This document shows, piece by piece, positions 24,692 to 33,724 of a DNA stretch of 64,000 bases. How positions within the stretch are numbered: position 1 is the stretch's first letter; the number at the start of each line of letters is the position of its first letter. Under the pieces are notes generated by a model, which saw nothing but the letters and a program-made list of their open reading frames with translations, searched no databases and was not told the DNA's origin. The position numbers and the translations under genes are program-made. The stretch is from Vreelandella aquamarina (GTDB lineage Bacteria; Pseudomonadota; Gammaproteobacteria; Pseudomonadales; Halomonadaceae): positions 86,820 through 150,819 of the forward strand of contig NZ_JABYQT010000008.1 in the NCBI RefSeq assembly GCF_020075495.1. Direction: 5' to 3'.

Positions 24692-26360
24692 GGGCCGACT
24701 CCATGCTGCTGGTCACCCGGTTGCGACCCTGATGCTTGGCGCGGTAGAGCGCCTGGTCGGCGGCCAGGCGCAGCGACTGGGTGGTGGGGTGGTTGGGAAA
24801 GTCGCTGATACCGGCGCTGAAGGTGCAGCGAAAGCTTACGCCCCCGGCGTGAAAATCCACCAGCGCGAAGTCCTGGCGCAGCCCGTCGATCAGGCTGGTC
24901 GCCTGCGCAATGCTGACATCCCGAAGCAGTACGACGAACTCCTCGCCGCCGTACCGGCCAATGGTATCTGAAAGCCGCAGGCGAGTCCTGAGCAGCCTGG
25001 ACAGCGTGATGATGACCTGATCGCCTGCCAGATGGCCGTGGGTGTCGTTGACCGTCTTGAAGTGGTCGATATCGATCATCGCCATGGCGTGTCGGCCACC
25101 GCTGCGGTGTGCCTGGGCAAGCGTCTTGTTGATCAAGTCCGTCGTGGTGCTGTGGTTGTAAAGGCCGGTCATGCTGTCGCGGGTCATCAGCGAGCGCAGA
25201 AGGCGCAGGCGTTCGGCGCGCAGGCGTACCGCCGATACAAGCTCATCGGGGACTACCGGCTTGGTGATGAAGGCCTCGACGCCGGCGGCCATGGCCGACA
25301 TCTGCTTCTGGCTGTCGGTTTCGCTGGAGAGATAGATGATCGGCAGGCCCACGTACTCCGGCTGCTGGCGAATGATATTGGCAAGCTCGGTGCCGGAGCA
25401 GACCGGCATGTAGACATCCACCAGCAGCAGATCCGGGCTGAAGCGTTCGAGCGCGTTCAGCGCATCGTTGGGGTGATGGATCTGATGGACGATCATGCCG
25501 GCCTCTTCGAGCAGCAGGGCATGATACTCGGCCACTTCGCGCTCATCGTCGACGATCAAGACGCGCAGCGGCTCGTCATCCACCGGTGCGGTCAGCTCAT
25601 CGATGGCGAGCATCAGGTCCAGCGGCTTCACCGGCTTGGTAAAGTAGCCGTTGCAGCCGGCACGCACAGCGCTCAAGCGGGAGTGGAAATCGCCATGGCC
25701 CGAGAGCACGATGGAAGGCAGCTCCTGGCCGGTCAGCCGGTTCAGGCTGGTCAGCGTTTCGGTGCCCGCTGTCTGCCCGTGGGGAAACTGCACGTCCATG
25801 ATCACGGCATCGGGGCGGCGGGTCAGCACCGCGTTGAAAAACGTCTCGGTATCGGCGAAATGCACCACTTCATGACCGAAGCAGCGCAGATGATGCACCA
25901 GGGAGCTGACATGCTCCAGCTCGTCGTCACACAGGTAGATGAGCCGTTGGCGCTTGCTGCGTACCTGTTCAGGCTGGTGGGTAAATTCGACGCTGTTCAG
26001 CGCGGCCAGTGATGCCTGCTGGCCCTGGTCGGTTTGCAGGTAGCTAAGCTCATCGTTCAACTGGCACAGCAGCGCCGTCATGAAGTCATCGAGGTCGGCC
26101 CGTGGGTGCGCATCGGTAAGCGCGTCCTCGGCCTTTTCGGCGAGCAGCGCCAGGCGCTCGAAGCCCAGCGAACGCCCGGTACCCTTCAAGCTGTGGAAGA
26201 ATCGGTGAAGATCCGGCGCCAGGCGTGATTCGGCCTCGCACGAAGCACGGCTGGCCTGCCACTGGTCGGCCGTCTGCTGCAGGCGCAGGGGGAGCTGAGC
26301 GATGAATCGCTGGCGTAGCTGGTTAAGCTTCTCGTGCAGCGATGGGGCCGGTGCGGGCAT
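24678..26360 (-). CDS. Diguanylate cyclase response regulator, Hpt-REC-REC-GGDEF
   Basis: A 560-residue protein that should be the output of the pathway, making c-di-GMP. Domains in order: an Hpt domain with H56 in FFHSLKGTGRS; REC1 (about 138-255) with D189 and TKPVKP; REC2 (about 265-385) with D315 and TKPVVP; and a GGDEF domain (about 395-555). The active-site motif is GGEEF (471-475). The inhibitory I-site RLSD (462-465) is five residues upstream, so product feedback is expected. All catalytic and phosphoacceptor residues looked for are present. WspR in Pseudomonas has only one REC and no Hpt, and PleD has two RECs and no Hpt. Here the extra Hpt suggests a phosphorelay or dimer control step. 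Confidence 0.93.
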   Translation of the reverse strand: MPAPAPSLHEKLNQLRQRFIAQLPLRLQQTADQWQASRASCEAESRLAPDLHRFFHSLKGTGRSLGFERLALLAEKAEDALTDAHPRADLDDFMTALLCQLNDELSYLQTDQGQQASLAALNSVEFTHQPEQVRSKRQRLIYLCDDELEHVSSLVHHLRCFGHEVVHFADTETFFNAVLTRRPDAVIMDVQFPHGQTAGTETLTSLNRLTGQELPSIVLSGHGDFHSRLSAVRAGCNGYFTKPVKPLDLMLAIDELTAPVDDEPLRVLIVDDEREVAEYHALLLEEAGMIVHQIHHPNDALNALERFSPDLLLVDVYMPVCSGTELANIIRQQPEYVGLPIIYLSSETDSQKQMSAMAAGVEAFITKPVVPDELVSAVRLRAERLRLLRSLMTRDSMTGLYNHSTTTDLINKTLAQAHRSGGRHAMAMIDIDHFKTVNDTHGHLAGDQVIITLSRLLRTRLRLSDTIGRYGGEEFVVLLRDVSIAQATSLIDGLRQDFALVDFHAGGVSFRCTFSAGISDFPNHPTTQSLRLAADQALYRAKHQGRNRVTSSMESAHDGE

Positions 26361-26412
26361 CAGGCTACCTGGACAGTTGGGCGAACGTTATAAGCATATC
26401 AAATGTTATGGC

Positions 26413-26769
26413 TCATGCCTTGAATGCCTGCTCGATGGCACGAGCCAAAGCGACATCCAGGTCAGTATCCTTTTGCAGGCAGGCGGTAAGCCCTGGCTGG
26501 CGTGTTGCGCCAGGCGGCGGTGCATCGCCGGTCAGCAGGATAAAGGGTAGCGTAATACCCTGCTCGCGCAGCATGGCCAGAAGCGCCAGGCCATCGATGA
26601 GCGGCATGTGCATGTCGCTGACGATCAGGGCAATATCGGCGTGTGTATCCAGCTGACTGGCGGCTTCCATGGCGTCAAGGGCTATCACCGGCTCGTGGCC
26701 CAGTGCTTCGAGATAGGCGGCGGTAATTTCGCCCGCCAGCGAGTCGTCATCTACGACCAGTATGCGCAT
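26413..26769 (-). CDS. Single-domain response regulator (CheY-like)
   Basis: A 118-residue lone receiver. The acidic pocket is in VVDDDS (7-9), the phosphoacceptor is D52 in VSDMHMP, T in LLTGD and K in LQKDTD complete the site. There is no output domain. It lies between the hybrid CheA and the cyclase, so it may be a phosphate sink, an intermediate to the Hpt domain of the cyclase, or an independent output. WspA-F-R operons of Pseudomonas do not have this gene. Confidence 0.88.
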   Translation of the reverse strand: MRILVVDDDSLAGEITAAYLEALGHEPVIALDAMEAASQLDTHADIALIVSDMHMPLIDGLALLAMLREQGITLPFILLTGDAPPPGATRQPGLTACLQKDTDLDVALARAIEQAFKA

Positions 26770-26793
26770 CGGTGCCTCGTTGAGTACAGTACA

Positions 26794-28902
26794 CTAGCCC
26801 AGCAGGGCCTTGAGCGTTTCCACCAGGTTGTTTTGATCAAAGCTGCCCTTGACGATGTAGGCATCAGCGCCTACCTCGATACCGCGTCGGCGGTCGGCCT
26901 CTTTTTCCCGTGAAGTGATGATGATGATCGGTTTATGATAATAACCCTCATTTTCACGCAGTCGGGCGGTAAGTGCAAAGCCATCCATGATCGGCATCTC
27001 GATATCGGTGAGTACCGCGTCGAAGGGCTCGGCCAGCGCCTTGGCCAGACCATCGCGGCCATTCTCCGCCAGGGTGACCTGATACCCCCACGCTTCGAGC
27101 ACGTCCTTTTCGATTTCCCGCGTGTTGAGCGAATCATCGACCACCAGTATGTGGTGGCTCTTGTGCGATGACGACGCCTCGGGTAAGCGCTGAGTCGCAC
27201 GGCGGCTGCGTTCGATCAGCACCGGCACGTGCAGAAGGCTCACCAGGGCATTGCGTCCCATCGAGACCATGCCGGACACCAGCGGCAGATGGCGCAAGTG
27301 GGGCGGCAGCGCCTTGATGACCATGTCGCGCTCATCCACCAGGGCGTCGATCTTCAGGGCAAGCTTCTGCTGGCGCTGATGGACCACCAGCAGCAGTGTT
27401 TCATCGCTGCTTGTTTGCGTTCTGGGCAGCGCCAGCAAGTCAGCAAGCTCGATCACCGGGACGAACTCGTTGCGCAGAATCAGCGTGGTCTGGCCGGCGG
27501 CATCGATGAAGGTATCCGAGGTGCGCTTGACCAGCTCCGCCACGAAGGGCGCGGTCACCCCCAGCGTCATACCGCCGACGCTTACCAGCAGTACGCGCAT
27601 CATCGCAAGTGACAGAGGAAGCCTCAGGGTAAAGCGTGAGCCCTTGCCAGGCTCGCTGCTCAGCTTGAGGTCTCCGCTTAGCTCATCGACGATGGTGCGC
27701 TTGACGACATCCATTCCCACGCCGCGCCCGGAAAAGTCGGTAATCATGCTCTTGGTGGAAAACCCGGGCAGGAAGATCAGCTCCAGGGTTTCCGGTTCGC
27801 TCAGCGCATCGAGCGCCTCTTCACTGATCAACTGCTTGGCAAGCGCCTTCTGGCGCACGGCATCGAGTGAGATACCGGCGCCATCGTCGCGCATCTCCAC
27901 CACGACCCAGCCGCCATCCTGCCAGGCTTCCAGGGTCAGCTGGCCGCGCGGTGGCTTGCCGGCGGCCTGGCGTTGCGTGGGCGTCTCGATGCCATGGTCC
28001 AGGGCATTGCGCAGCAGGTGTATCAGCGGGTCGGACAACCGGTCGATCATCTGGCGGTCGAGCTCGATTTCGCTGCCGCGTACACGGCAGTCGACCTGCT
28101 TGCCAAGAGAGCGGCCCAATTCACGGGCCATTTGCGCCAATGGATCGAACACGACCCCGAGCGGCAGCATGCGCATCTGCAGGGCGCGATCGTGAAGATC
28201 GCTCATCAGGGTGTCCTGCGTTAGAACGCTATCTTTCAGCTCACGGCTGAACGCGCTGAAGCGCCCTTGCTGCGTCGGCGAAAGCGAGCGGCTCAGGCTG
28301 GTCGCCTCGGCCGCCAGCGTATGCAGATGATGGTGGCCGGAAAGCACTTCTCCCATCAGGCGAATGACATCATCCAGCCGGTCGAGGCGAACGCGCACGG
28401 TATCGCTCAAGTGAAGGTCCGACGCCGCGCTTGAGAGTACGCTCGGCACGACCTCGGCAGGCGGCGCTAGCGCCGCATTAGGCGGCGGGTCATCCGCTAC
28501 CGGCGGCTGGGAAAGAGCCGCCGCTTCCAGTGCCTGGCACAGCGCCGCATCGGCTTCGGGCAGCGCCTCGGGCGGGGTATCCTGGGCCAGCCGGTTGACC
28601 TGGTCGGCAATGGCGTCAATGGCCTGATTGAGAAGGCTGGTAATCGAGTCATCGGGCGCCTGGGTGCCGTCACGCAGGGCACTCAGCAGCTCTTCGGTGC
28701 TGTGGGCAAGCGCGGTGATCGGCACAAGCTTGAGCATTCGCGATGAGCCCTTGAGGGTATGCGCCGAGCGAAACAGCTCGTTGATCAGTTCCGGGTCACG
28801 CTGCCCCGACTCCAGCGCACTGACGCCCTGGCGCAGGCGGGGCAGATGATCCGTTGCTTCCTCGATGAAGCGCTGTATAAAACGTCGGATATCCAGTGCC
28901 AT
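26794..28902 (-). CDS. Hybrid chemotaxis histidine kinase CheA-REC (WspE-like)
   Basis: A 702-residue kinase. An Hpt (P1) domain with H48 in SAHTLKGSS is followed by an alanine/proline linker, a dimerisation helix pair, the HATPase with LRNALDHGIET, DDGAGI and GRGVGMDVVK, and a CheW-like P5 domain. A C-terminal REC domain has its phosphoacceptor in LTDIEMPIMDG near residue 632. No P2 CheY-binding domain is evident, as in WspE. It is predicted to phosphorylate the cyclase and CheB of the operon. Its ATG overlaps the CheR stop by one base (TGATG). Confidence 0.94.
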   Translation of the reverse strand: MALDIRRFIQRFIEEATDHLPRLRQGVSALESGQRDPELINELFRSAHTLKGSSRMLKLVPITALAHSTEELLSALRDGTQAPDDSITSLLNQAIDAIADQVNRLAQDTPPEALPEADAALCQALEAAALSQPPVADDPPPNAALAPPAEVVPSVLSSAASDLHLSDTVRVRLDRLDDVIRLMGEVLSGHHHLHTLAAEATSLSRSLSPTQQGRFSAFSRELKDSVLTQDTLMSDLHDRALQMRMLPLGVVFDPLAQMARELGRSLGKQVDCRVRGSEIELDRQMIDRLSDPLIHLLRNALDHGIETPTQRQAAGKPPRGQLTLEAWQDGGWVVVEMRDDGAGISLDAVRQKALAKQLISEEALDALSEPETLELIFLPGFSTKSMITDFSGRGVGMDVVKRTIVDELSGDLKLSSEPGKGSRFTLRLPLSLAMMRVLLVSVGGMTLGVTAPFVAELVKRTSDTFIDAAGQTTLILRNEFVPVIELADLLALPRTQTSSDETLLLVVHQRQQKLALKIDALVDERDMVIKALPPHLRHLPLVSGMVSMGRNALVSLLHVPVLIERSRRATQRLPEASSSHKSHHILVVDDSLNTREIEKDVLEAWGYQVTLAENGRDGLAKALAEPFDAVLTDIEMPIMDGFALTARLRENEGYYHKPIIIITSREKEADRRRGIEVGADAYIVKGSFDQNNLVETLKALLG

Positions 28903-30269
28903 CAGCTGGCTCCCTGTGTGGCAAGGAGGGCATCGAGATGACGACTGGCCAGAAACAGTGCATCTCCTGGTGGCAGCGGCGAGGTAATGACCTGCAGGCC
29001 GCCGCCGGCAGTCGGGGCTTCATCCAGCAGGCGGATGACCGCGCTATAGCCGTGGCGGCATTGCACCGGATCATCGGCAAGCTCGCCCTGACGGAAGAGC
29101 TCGGCCTTGTAGAAGTGTGCCGGCCAGCAGTCAGGTGCGGTATAGATGGCACGCTTGAAAAAATCGTAGGCCTGTTGCGGTACCTGCTGCCAGCGCGCCA
29201 CCAGCCCCGAGAGCAACAGCACATCCACCGACCAGGGCTGCTCGGCCCGCAGGGCTTCGAGCAGCTCCGCCGCCTGCTGAAATTCGTTCTGGTCGAGCAG
29301 TCGGTGGGCACGCTGAAGCGCCTGGCTGAACGAGGCCGGCGGTTCATCAGGCGTCGGCGCTTCACGGGGTGGGGCCTTGGGCGCAAGCACAGGGTGAGCC
29401 ACCGCTTCGGCGGGCAGTTCAGGTGCTCGGGTATCAACCACCGGGGCGGATGCCACGGGCGCTGTCGGTATCTTGTCCGGCCGGAAATAGAACACGTCTC
29501 CGCTGCGGGCAAGCGTGAACACGCCCAGATCATTGCCCAGCGTTTCCGCGACCCCGCACAGCATGATGCCCTGGGGGGCCAGCAGCCGATGCAGATACTG
29601 CTGGATGCGCCGCCTCGTCGGCTCGTCAAAATAGATCGATACGTTACGAAAGAGAATGACGTCAAACGGGCCTTGCAGGGCGTTGGCCGATGGCTGCAGC
29701 AGATTGAAGGGGTGAAACGTGACCCAGCGGCGCAGCGTGTCGCTGATCTTGTAGAGATTGCGATGGCTCTCGAAGTAGCGCAGCTTCAACGCCGGCTGCA
29801 GGGCGCGAAATGCCATGCCGCCGTAGATACCCTGGCGCGCCTTGCCCAGAATGTGCTGGTCTATATCGCCACCAGCGAGCGTGAACAGCTGCGTGGCCCG
29901 CTCGCCGTAGCGTTCGAATAGCGCCATGGCGAGGCTGTAGGGTTCTTCGCCGGACGAGCAGCCGGCACTCAGAATGGAGAGCGGCGCGCCCTTTGCCGCC
30001 AGACGCTCCGGCAGGTGTGTATCCACCAGCCAGTCGAGCGTATCGGGCTCGCGAAAGAAGTAGGTCTCGTTGACGGTCAGTTGGCTGATGAAGTGATCAA
30101 AAAGCGTGTGTTCTCGCTCCAGGCGGTCAAGCAGCGCCGGGGCATCGTCAAGCCCGGTCATGGCCTGGAGTGTCTCGAGCGCCTTGCTGAGGCGCGCCTC
30201 GGCCATACCGTCAAGCTGCAGCCCGCAGCGCTTCTGGACCAGCTCCTTGAAGGGGGCAAGTATATTCAT
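28902..30269 (-). CDS. CheR methyltransferase with C-terminal TPR-like region (WspC-like)
   Basis: A 455-residue protein with an N-terminal CheR domain that methylates glutamates of the pathway's receptor. SAGCSSGEEPYSLAM is the SAM-binding motif, and DVILFRNVSIYFDEPTRRRI is the second family block. A Pro/Ala linker (about 270-330) leads to about 100 residues of helical repeats, with FQQAAELLEALRAEQPW and AYDFFKRAIYTAPDCWPAHF showing the TPR pattern. WspC has the same arrangement. The ATG at 30269 forms an ATGA overlap with CheB and is preferred to an ATG five codons upstream. Confidence 0.92.
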   Translation of the reverse strand: MNILAPFKELVQKRCGLQLDGMAEARLSKALETLQAMTGLDDAPALLDRLEREHTLFDHFISQLTVNETYFFREPDTLDWLVDTHLPERLAAKGAPLSILSAGCSSGEEPYSLAMALFERYGERATQLFTLAGGDIDQHILGKARQGIYGGMAFRALQPALKLRYFESHRNLYKISDTLRRWVTFHPFNLLQPSANALQGPFDVILFRNVSIYFDEPTRRRIQQYLHRLLAPQGIMLCGVAETLGNDLGVFTLARSGDVFYFRPDKIPTAPVASAPVVDTRAPELPAEAVAHPVLAPKAPPREAPTPDEPPASFSQALQRAHRLLDQNEFQQAAELLEALRAEQPWSVDVLLLSGLVARWQQVPQQAYDFFKRAIYTAPDCWPAHFYKAELFRQGELADDPVQCRHGYSAVIRLLDEAPTAGGGLQVITSPLPPGDALFLASRHLDALLATQGAS

Positions 30270-31330
30270 GAAGTGGGCTGCCATAGCGCCGCGGAGCAGC
30301 CGACATCGCGCAAGAGCCGGCCAGGCAGGTCATCCAGGGCAAGAATGTGCTGGATGACGCCGGCGTTGACGGCCTCCTGATTCATGCCATAGATCACCGA
30401 ACTTGCCTCGTCCTGGGCCAGCGTCCTGCCTCCGGCAAGGTGGATGGCGCGCATGCCGCTGACCCCGTCGCGGCCCATGCCGGTCAGGATCAGGCCAATG
30501 GCGTCAGTCCCGTATACCTCGGCCACGCTTTTCAGCAGCACATCGCCACACGGATGGTAAAGCGCATCCAGGGCGCTTGGTGCAAGCTCGAGACGATGCT
30601 GAGATGTAACGTGCATGTCGCTTTCCGACGGTGACAGGTAGACATGGCCTGGCAGCAGGCGCTCACCCGGTTGGCCAACGCTGACCGTGAGGGCGCACAG
30701 CGACGCCAGCCACTGGGCCATGCCTTCAATGAACCCGTGGCTGATGTGCTGGGCAATGACGATCGGCGCAGGAAAGGTCGCCGGCAGCCTGTTCAGCAGC
30801 CGCGCCAGCGCCTGGGGGCCGCCCGTCGAGCAGGCGATGGCGATGACATGCTGAAAACCGCGCGGCAGTGCCACGGGCATGGCGCCTGGGGTCGGCCGCT
30901 GCGCCTGCAGCGCGGCAGGCGTGCGGCGCCGTAACCGGGTAATCACTGCCACGCCGGCCAGCAGGCGTACCCGGGTCAGCAGGTGCTCGGCGTCCTGGTC
31001 CTCGAAGGCGGGTTTGGGCATGACCTCGAGGGCGCCCACTTCCAGCGCCTTGTAGGCCGTCTGGGCGTCCGAGCGGTCGCTGATCACCAGAATCGGCACC
31101 CCCTTGGTATGCATGATCTCTTCGATGGCGCTCATCCCGTCCATCACCGGCATGTTGAGGTCCATGGTGATCAGCTGAGGCGAGAGGCGCCTTGCCAGCT
31201 CGACCGCTTCACGGCCATTGGTGGCTTCGCCGACCACCTCGATGTCGCCATCCCGGGTGAGCAGCGCGCGTAGCACGTCACGCACCACGTAACTGTCGTC
31301 GGCGATCACTACCCGAATGGCGCTCATCAT
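30266..31330 (-). CDS. Chemotaxis methylesterase CheB (WspF-like)
   Basis: A 354-residue response regulator-methylesterase. The receiver has D11/D12 and the phosphoacceptor D57 in TMDLNMPVMDG. The esterase domain has the catalytic serine in IACSTGGPQAL, the histidine in IAQHISHGF and the aspartate in LTGMGRDGVSG. It removes receptor methyl groups and in Wsp systems restrains c-di-GMP output, so loss would be expected to raise it. Two ATGs stand in tandem (31330 and 31327) behind GAGGAGG; the second has the better spacing. Confidence 0.94.
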   Translation of the reverse strand: MMSAIRVVIADDSYVVRDVLRALLTRDGDIEVVGEATNGREAVELARRLSPQLITMDLNMPVMDGMSAIEEIMHTKGVPILVISDRSDAQTAYKALEVGALEVMPKPAFEDQDAEHLLTRVRLLAGVAVITRLRRRTPAALQAQRPTPGAMPVALPRGFQHVIAIACSTGGPQALARLLNRLPATFPAPIVIAQHISHGFIEGMAQWLASLCALTVSVGQPGERLLPGHVYLSPSESDMHVTSQHRLELAPSALDALYHPCGDVLLKSVAEVYGTDAIGLILTGMGRDGVSGMRAIHLAGGRTLAQDEASSVIYGMNQEAVNAGVIQHILALDDLPGRLLRDVGCSAALWQPTS

Positions 31331-31337
31331 AGCCTCC

Positions 31338-33365
31338 TCATGGATGGCGCGGCTGCGCGGTATCCTGCTGTGCCAGAGTGAACTCCTGAACCAGCGAGTT
31401 GAGTTCGGCCGACATGTTGATCATTTCCTGACTGATCTCGGTAATGCTGCGCACCGACTGGGCGTTGCGCGCACTTGCCGTGTCGATATCACGCAGCGCG
31501 ATCACGACCTGATTGCTGGCGGTTTTCTGCTGCTGGGTGGAAAGCGATATCTGTTGCGCAGCGCTGCTGGTCTGGCTGGCCGCCTTGAGCACGGCATCCA
31601 GGTCCTGAGCGGTACTGATGCTGACCTCGACGCCCTGCTCGATGGAGGAGGCGCCTTTTTCAGAGGCGACCACCAGGCGATTGATGGCGTTCTGGATATC
31701 TTCGGTATGGCCCTCGATTTCCTGGGTGGAGTCGGTCACGCTGTCAGCCAGGCGGCGGATTTCGCTTGCCACCACCGAGAACCGGCGGCCGGACTCGCCG
31801 GCACTCGAGGCTTCGAGGGCGGCGTTGAACGCGATCAGCTTGGTCTGGGCGGCCAGGGTGTTGATCAGCTCCATGACCTTGTTGATCTGCTTGGACTTGG
31901 TGCCCAGCGCGACGATTTCCGCAAGGCTCTGTTCGCTGTCGCTGCGGATATCCTGCATCTTGGACTGCAGAAGCTGCATGGCGGTACTGCCTTTGCGACT
32001 GCGCTCGAGAGTCTGGTTGGCCACGTCTACCACTGACTGCGAATGGTCGGCAATCTGGGTCGAGGAAGTCGAGAGCTCTTCCATGGTCGAGGTAATCTCG
32101 GCCACCGATGAGGCCATTTCCTCCACCGCGGCGGCCATGGTCTGGTTGGCTTCATGGCTGATGTCGCCGCCATGAACGCCGGAAAGCCCGGCTGTCTGGG
32201 CCAACTGGTCGGCGACACGCGTCAGCGCCTGGGCGTTAGCGGATACGGCCAGAATCGCCCGTGACAGGCGCTCCAGTAACGCATTGGTCTGGCTGGCAAG
32301 GTCACCCAGCTCCGCACGATCATCGGTTTCCACCCGACGGCTAAGGTCCAGGCTATGGGTAATGCTCTGCAGTTGGCGCTGAAAGTGAATGAGGGGGCGA
32401 ATCAGGCGCCCGGTGAGTGGATAAAGCAGAATCAGGCCGGCCAGCAGTATCAAGAGACCGACCCCGGTCGAGGTGGCAAACCGCTCACGCGACAGGCTCA
32501 AATACTCTTCCCGGTTGACCTCCACCATCAGATAGCGCTGAAGCTCCGGCAGCCAGAGGGTGCTGACCAGAAAGACATCGCCGTCACGCTGGGCTTCATT
32601 CACGCTGGGCGTACTGGCGTCTTGGGAAAGCGCCTGAAGCGTTTGGCTGCTCAGCATCTTGAGGTCATTGCCACCGCTGCGAAGCAGTGGCTCGCCCTGC
32701 GCGCTCAAGAGCGTCGCCCGACCGGTCTGACCCAGGCGAAACTCTTCGATCACATTCCCCATGTGGGATAGGTCGAGCCCTGTTCCCGCCACCAGCAGCG
32801 GGCGGCCATTGGTGGCATTTCCCGAGCTGCGGAAGTTCAGAAAGACGAAGGACTCCTGGGTGGAGAACGTGTCGTTGTCGAGATTGAGCTCGTAGGCTGC
32901 GTCGTTATCCGTGAACTCGTAATACCAGTCGTCGGCGCCGCCGACCGGCTCGATCAAACGTTGCAGTAGCTCGCCGTCACGGTACTGGAAGTAGTAACCA
33001 AGGCCTTGATACTGTGCGGCAATAAACAGAAGCTCGGTATCCAGCTGGGCCATCATGCGCGCCAGGTACGTCTCGATCTCGGGCCGCTCTTCATCGGGGA
33101 AACCGTCGCGAGCCCACTGTTCGATAAAGTAGTTGTTGGCCAGGCTGTTCGAAAGCGCCAGTGCAGGACTCAGTTCGAGATCGATATGCCTGGCCAGGCC
33201 CTCCACCTGGGAAGGCAGCTCTTCATTGAGGAGTATGTTCAAGCGCGCCTGGCTGAACGAGCGTGACTGCAGGTAGAGGGCAAGCAGCATGGACAGGGCC
33301 AGTACCGTCCCGAAGGAGATGAAAAGCCTTAACCGTAAGGGCAGGGATTTCCAGTGTGCGGTCAT
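31338..33365 (-). CDS. Chemoreceptor heading the Wsp-like operon, large periplasmic sensor
   Basis: A 675-residue methyl-accepting protein. TM1 is near residues 11-31, a large periplasmic domain (about 32-300) of Cache-like size follows, TM2 is near 303-322, and HAMP comes next. The signalling hairpin is diverged: it reads QTKLIAFNAALEASSAGESG where most receptors read QTN-LALNA-EAARAGE. There is no xWxxF tail, consistent with a dedicated TPR-bearing CheR. WspA in Pseudomonas has a four-helix sensor and a membrane-stress input; the larger sensor here suggests a different stimulus. The start at 33365 is chosen since the upstream ATG lacks a ribosome site; GGAG lies 12-13 bases before 33365, rather far. 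Confidence 0.9.
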   Translation of the reverse strand: MTAHWKSLPLRLRLFISFGTVLALSMLLALYLQSRSFSQARLNILLNEELPSQVEGLARHIDLELSPALALSNSLANNYFIEQWARDGFPDEERPEIETYLARMMAQLDTELLFIAAQYQGLGYYFQYRDGELLQRLIEPVGGADDWYYEFTDNDAAYELNLDNDTFSTQESFVFLNFRSSGNATNGRPLLVAGTGLDLSHMGNVIEEFRLGQTGRATLLSAQGEPLLRSGGNDLKMLSSQTLQALSQDASTPSVNEAQRDGDVFLVSTLWLPELQRYLMVEVNREEYLSLSRERFATSTGVGLLILLAGLILLYPLTGRLIRPLIHFQRQLQSITHSLDLSRRVETDDRAELGDLASQTNALLERLSRAILAVSANAQALTRVADQLAQTAGLSGVHGGDISHEANQTMAAAVEEMASSVAEITSTMEELSTSSTQIADHSQSVVDVANQTLERSRKGSTAMQLLQSKMQDIRSDSEQSLAEIVALGTKSKQINKVMELINTLAAQTKLIAFNAALEASSAGESGRRFSVVASEIRRLADSVTDSTQEIEGHTEDIQNAINRLVVASEKGASSIEQGVEVSISTAQDLDAVLKAASQTSSAAQQISLSTQQQKTASNQVVIALRDIDTASARNAQSVRSITEISQEMINMSAELNSLVQEFTLAQQDTAQPRHP

Positions 33366-33657
33366 TATCAAGGTTGCTCCTGGTCGACCTGTACCCGTCA
33401 AGGCTGTAAAGGCCGCAGTTTACCGCCAGGTGGCGAAAGGATGTGGGCTAGAAAAGCGATTTCATCGATTTTTGAGGGCGCTGTCCAGTATTTGTCTTGG
33501 CCGGGCGAAGCCTTTTTAAGTCGAATTTGTACAGTTTTCCAACAAAATTATATTAATTATTGTTAATTCCATGCATGTGTGTTTTTTATAATTATTAACG
33601 CAATGAAATTAAACAAAAATTAATTCATGCGTGGTTTTTTGAGCCGGGCGTGATTTT
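33366..33657. other. AT-rich divergent control region
   Basis: No gene is seen here. Bases 33530-33640 are strongly AT-rich (for example AAAATTATATTAATTATTGTT), in sharp contrast to the flanking genes. It must hold the minus-strand promoter of the Wsp-like operon. CATGCATG near 33570 is a short palindrome. No convincing minus-strand -35/-10 pair was chosen. Confidence 0.6.
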
Positions 33658-33686
33658 TTGACAAAAGTGATACAGGGACGTAATCT
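33658..33686 (+). promoter_or_regulatory. Sigma-70 promoter
   Basis: TTGACA (33658-33663), a 17-base spacer, then TAATCT (33681-33686). The -35 box is perfect and the spacer optimal. It would start transcription near 33693, about 30 bases before the ATG of the adenylate-forming-like gene. Confidence 0.75.
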
Positions 33687-33724
33687 CAGCACCAATGGAA
33701 ATCAAGATTTGCTAAGGAAGTAGC

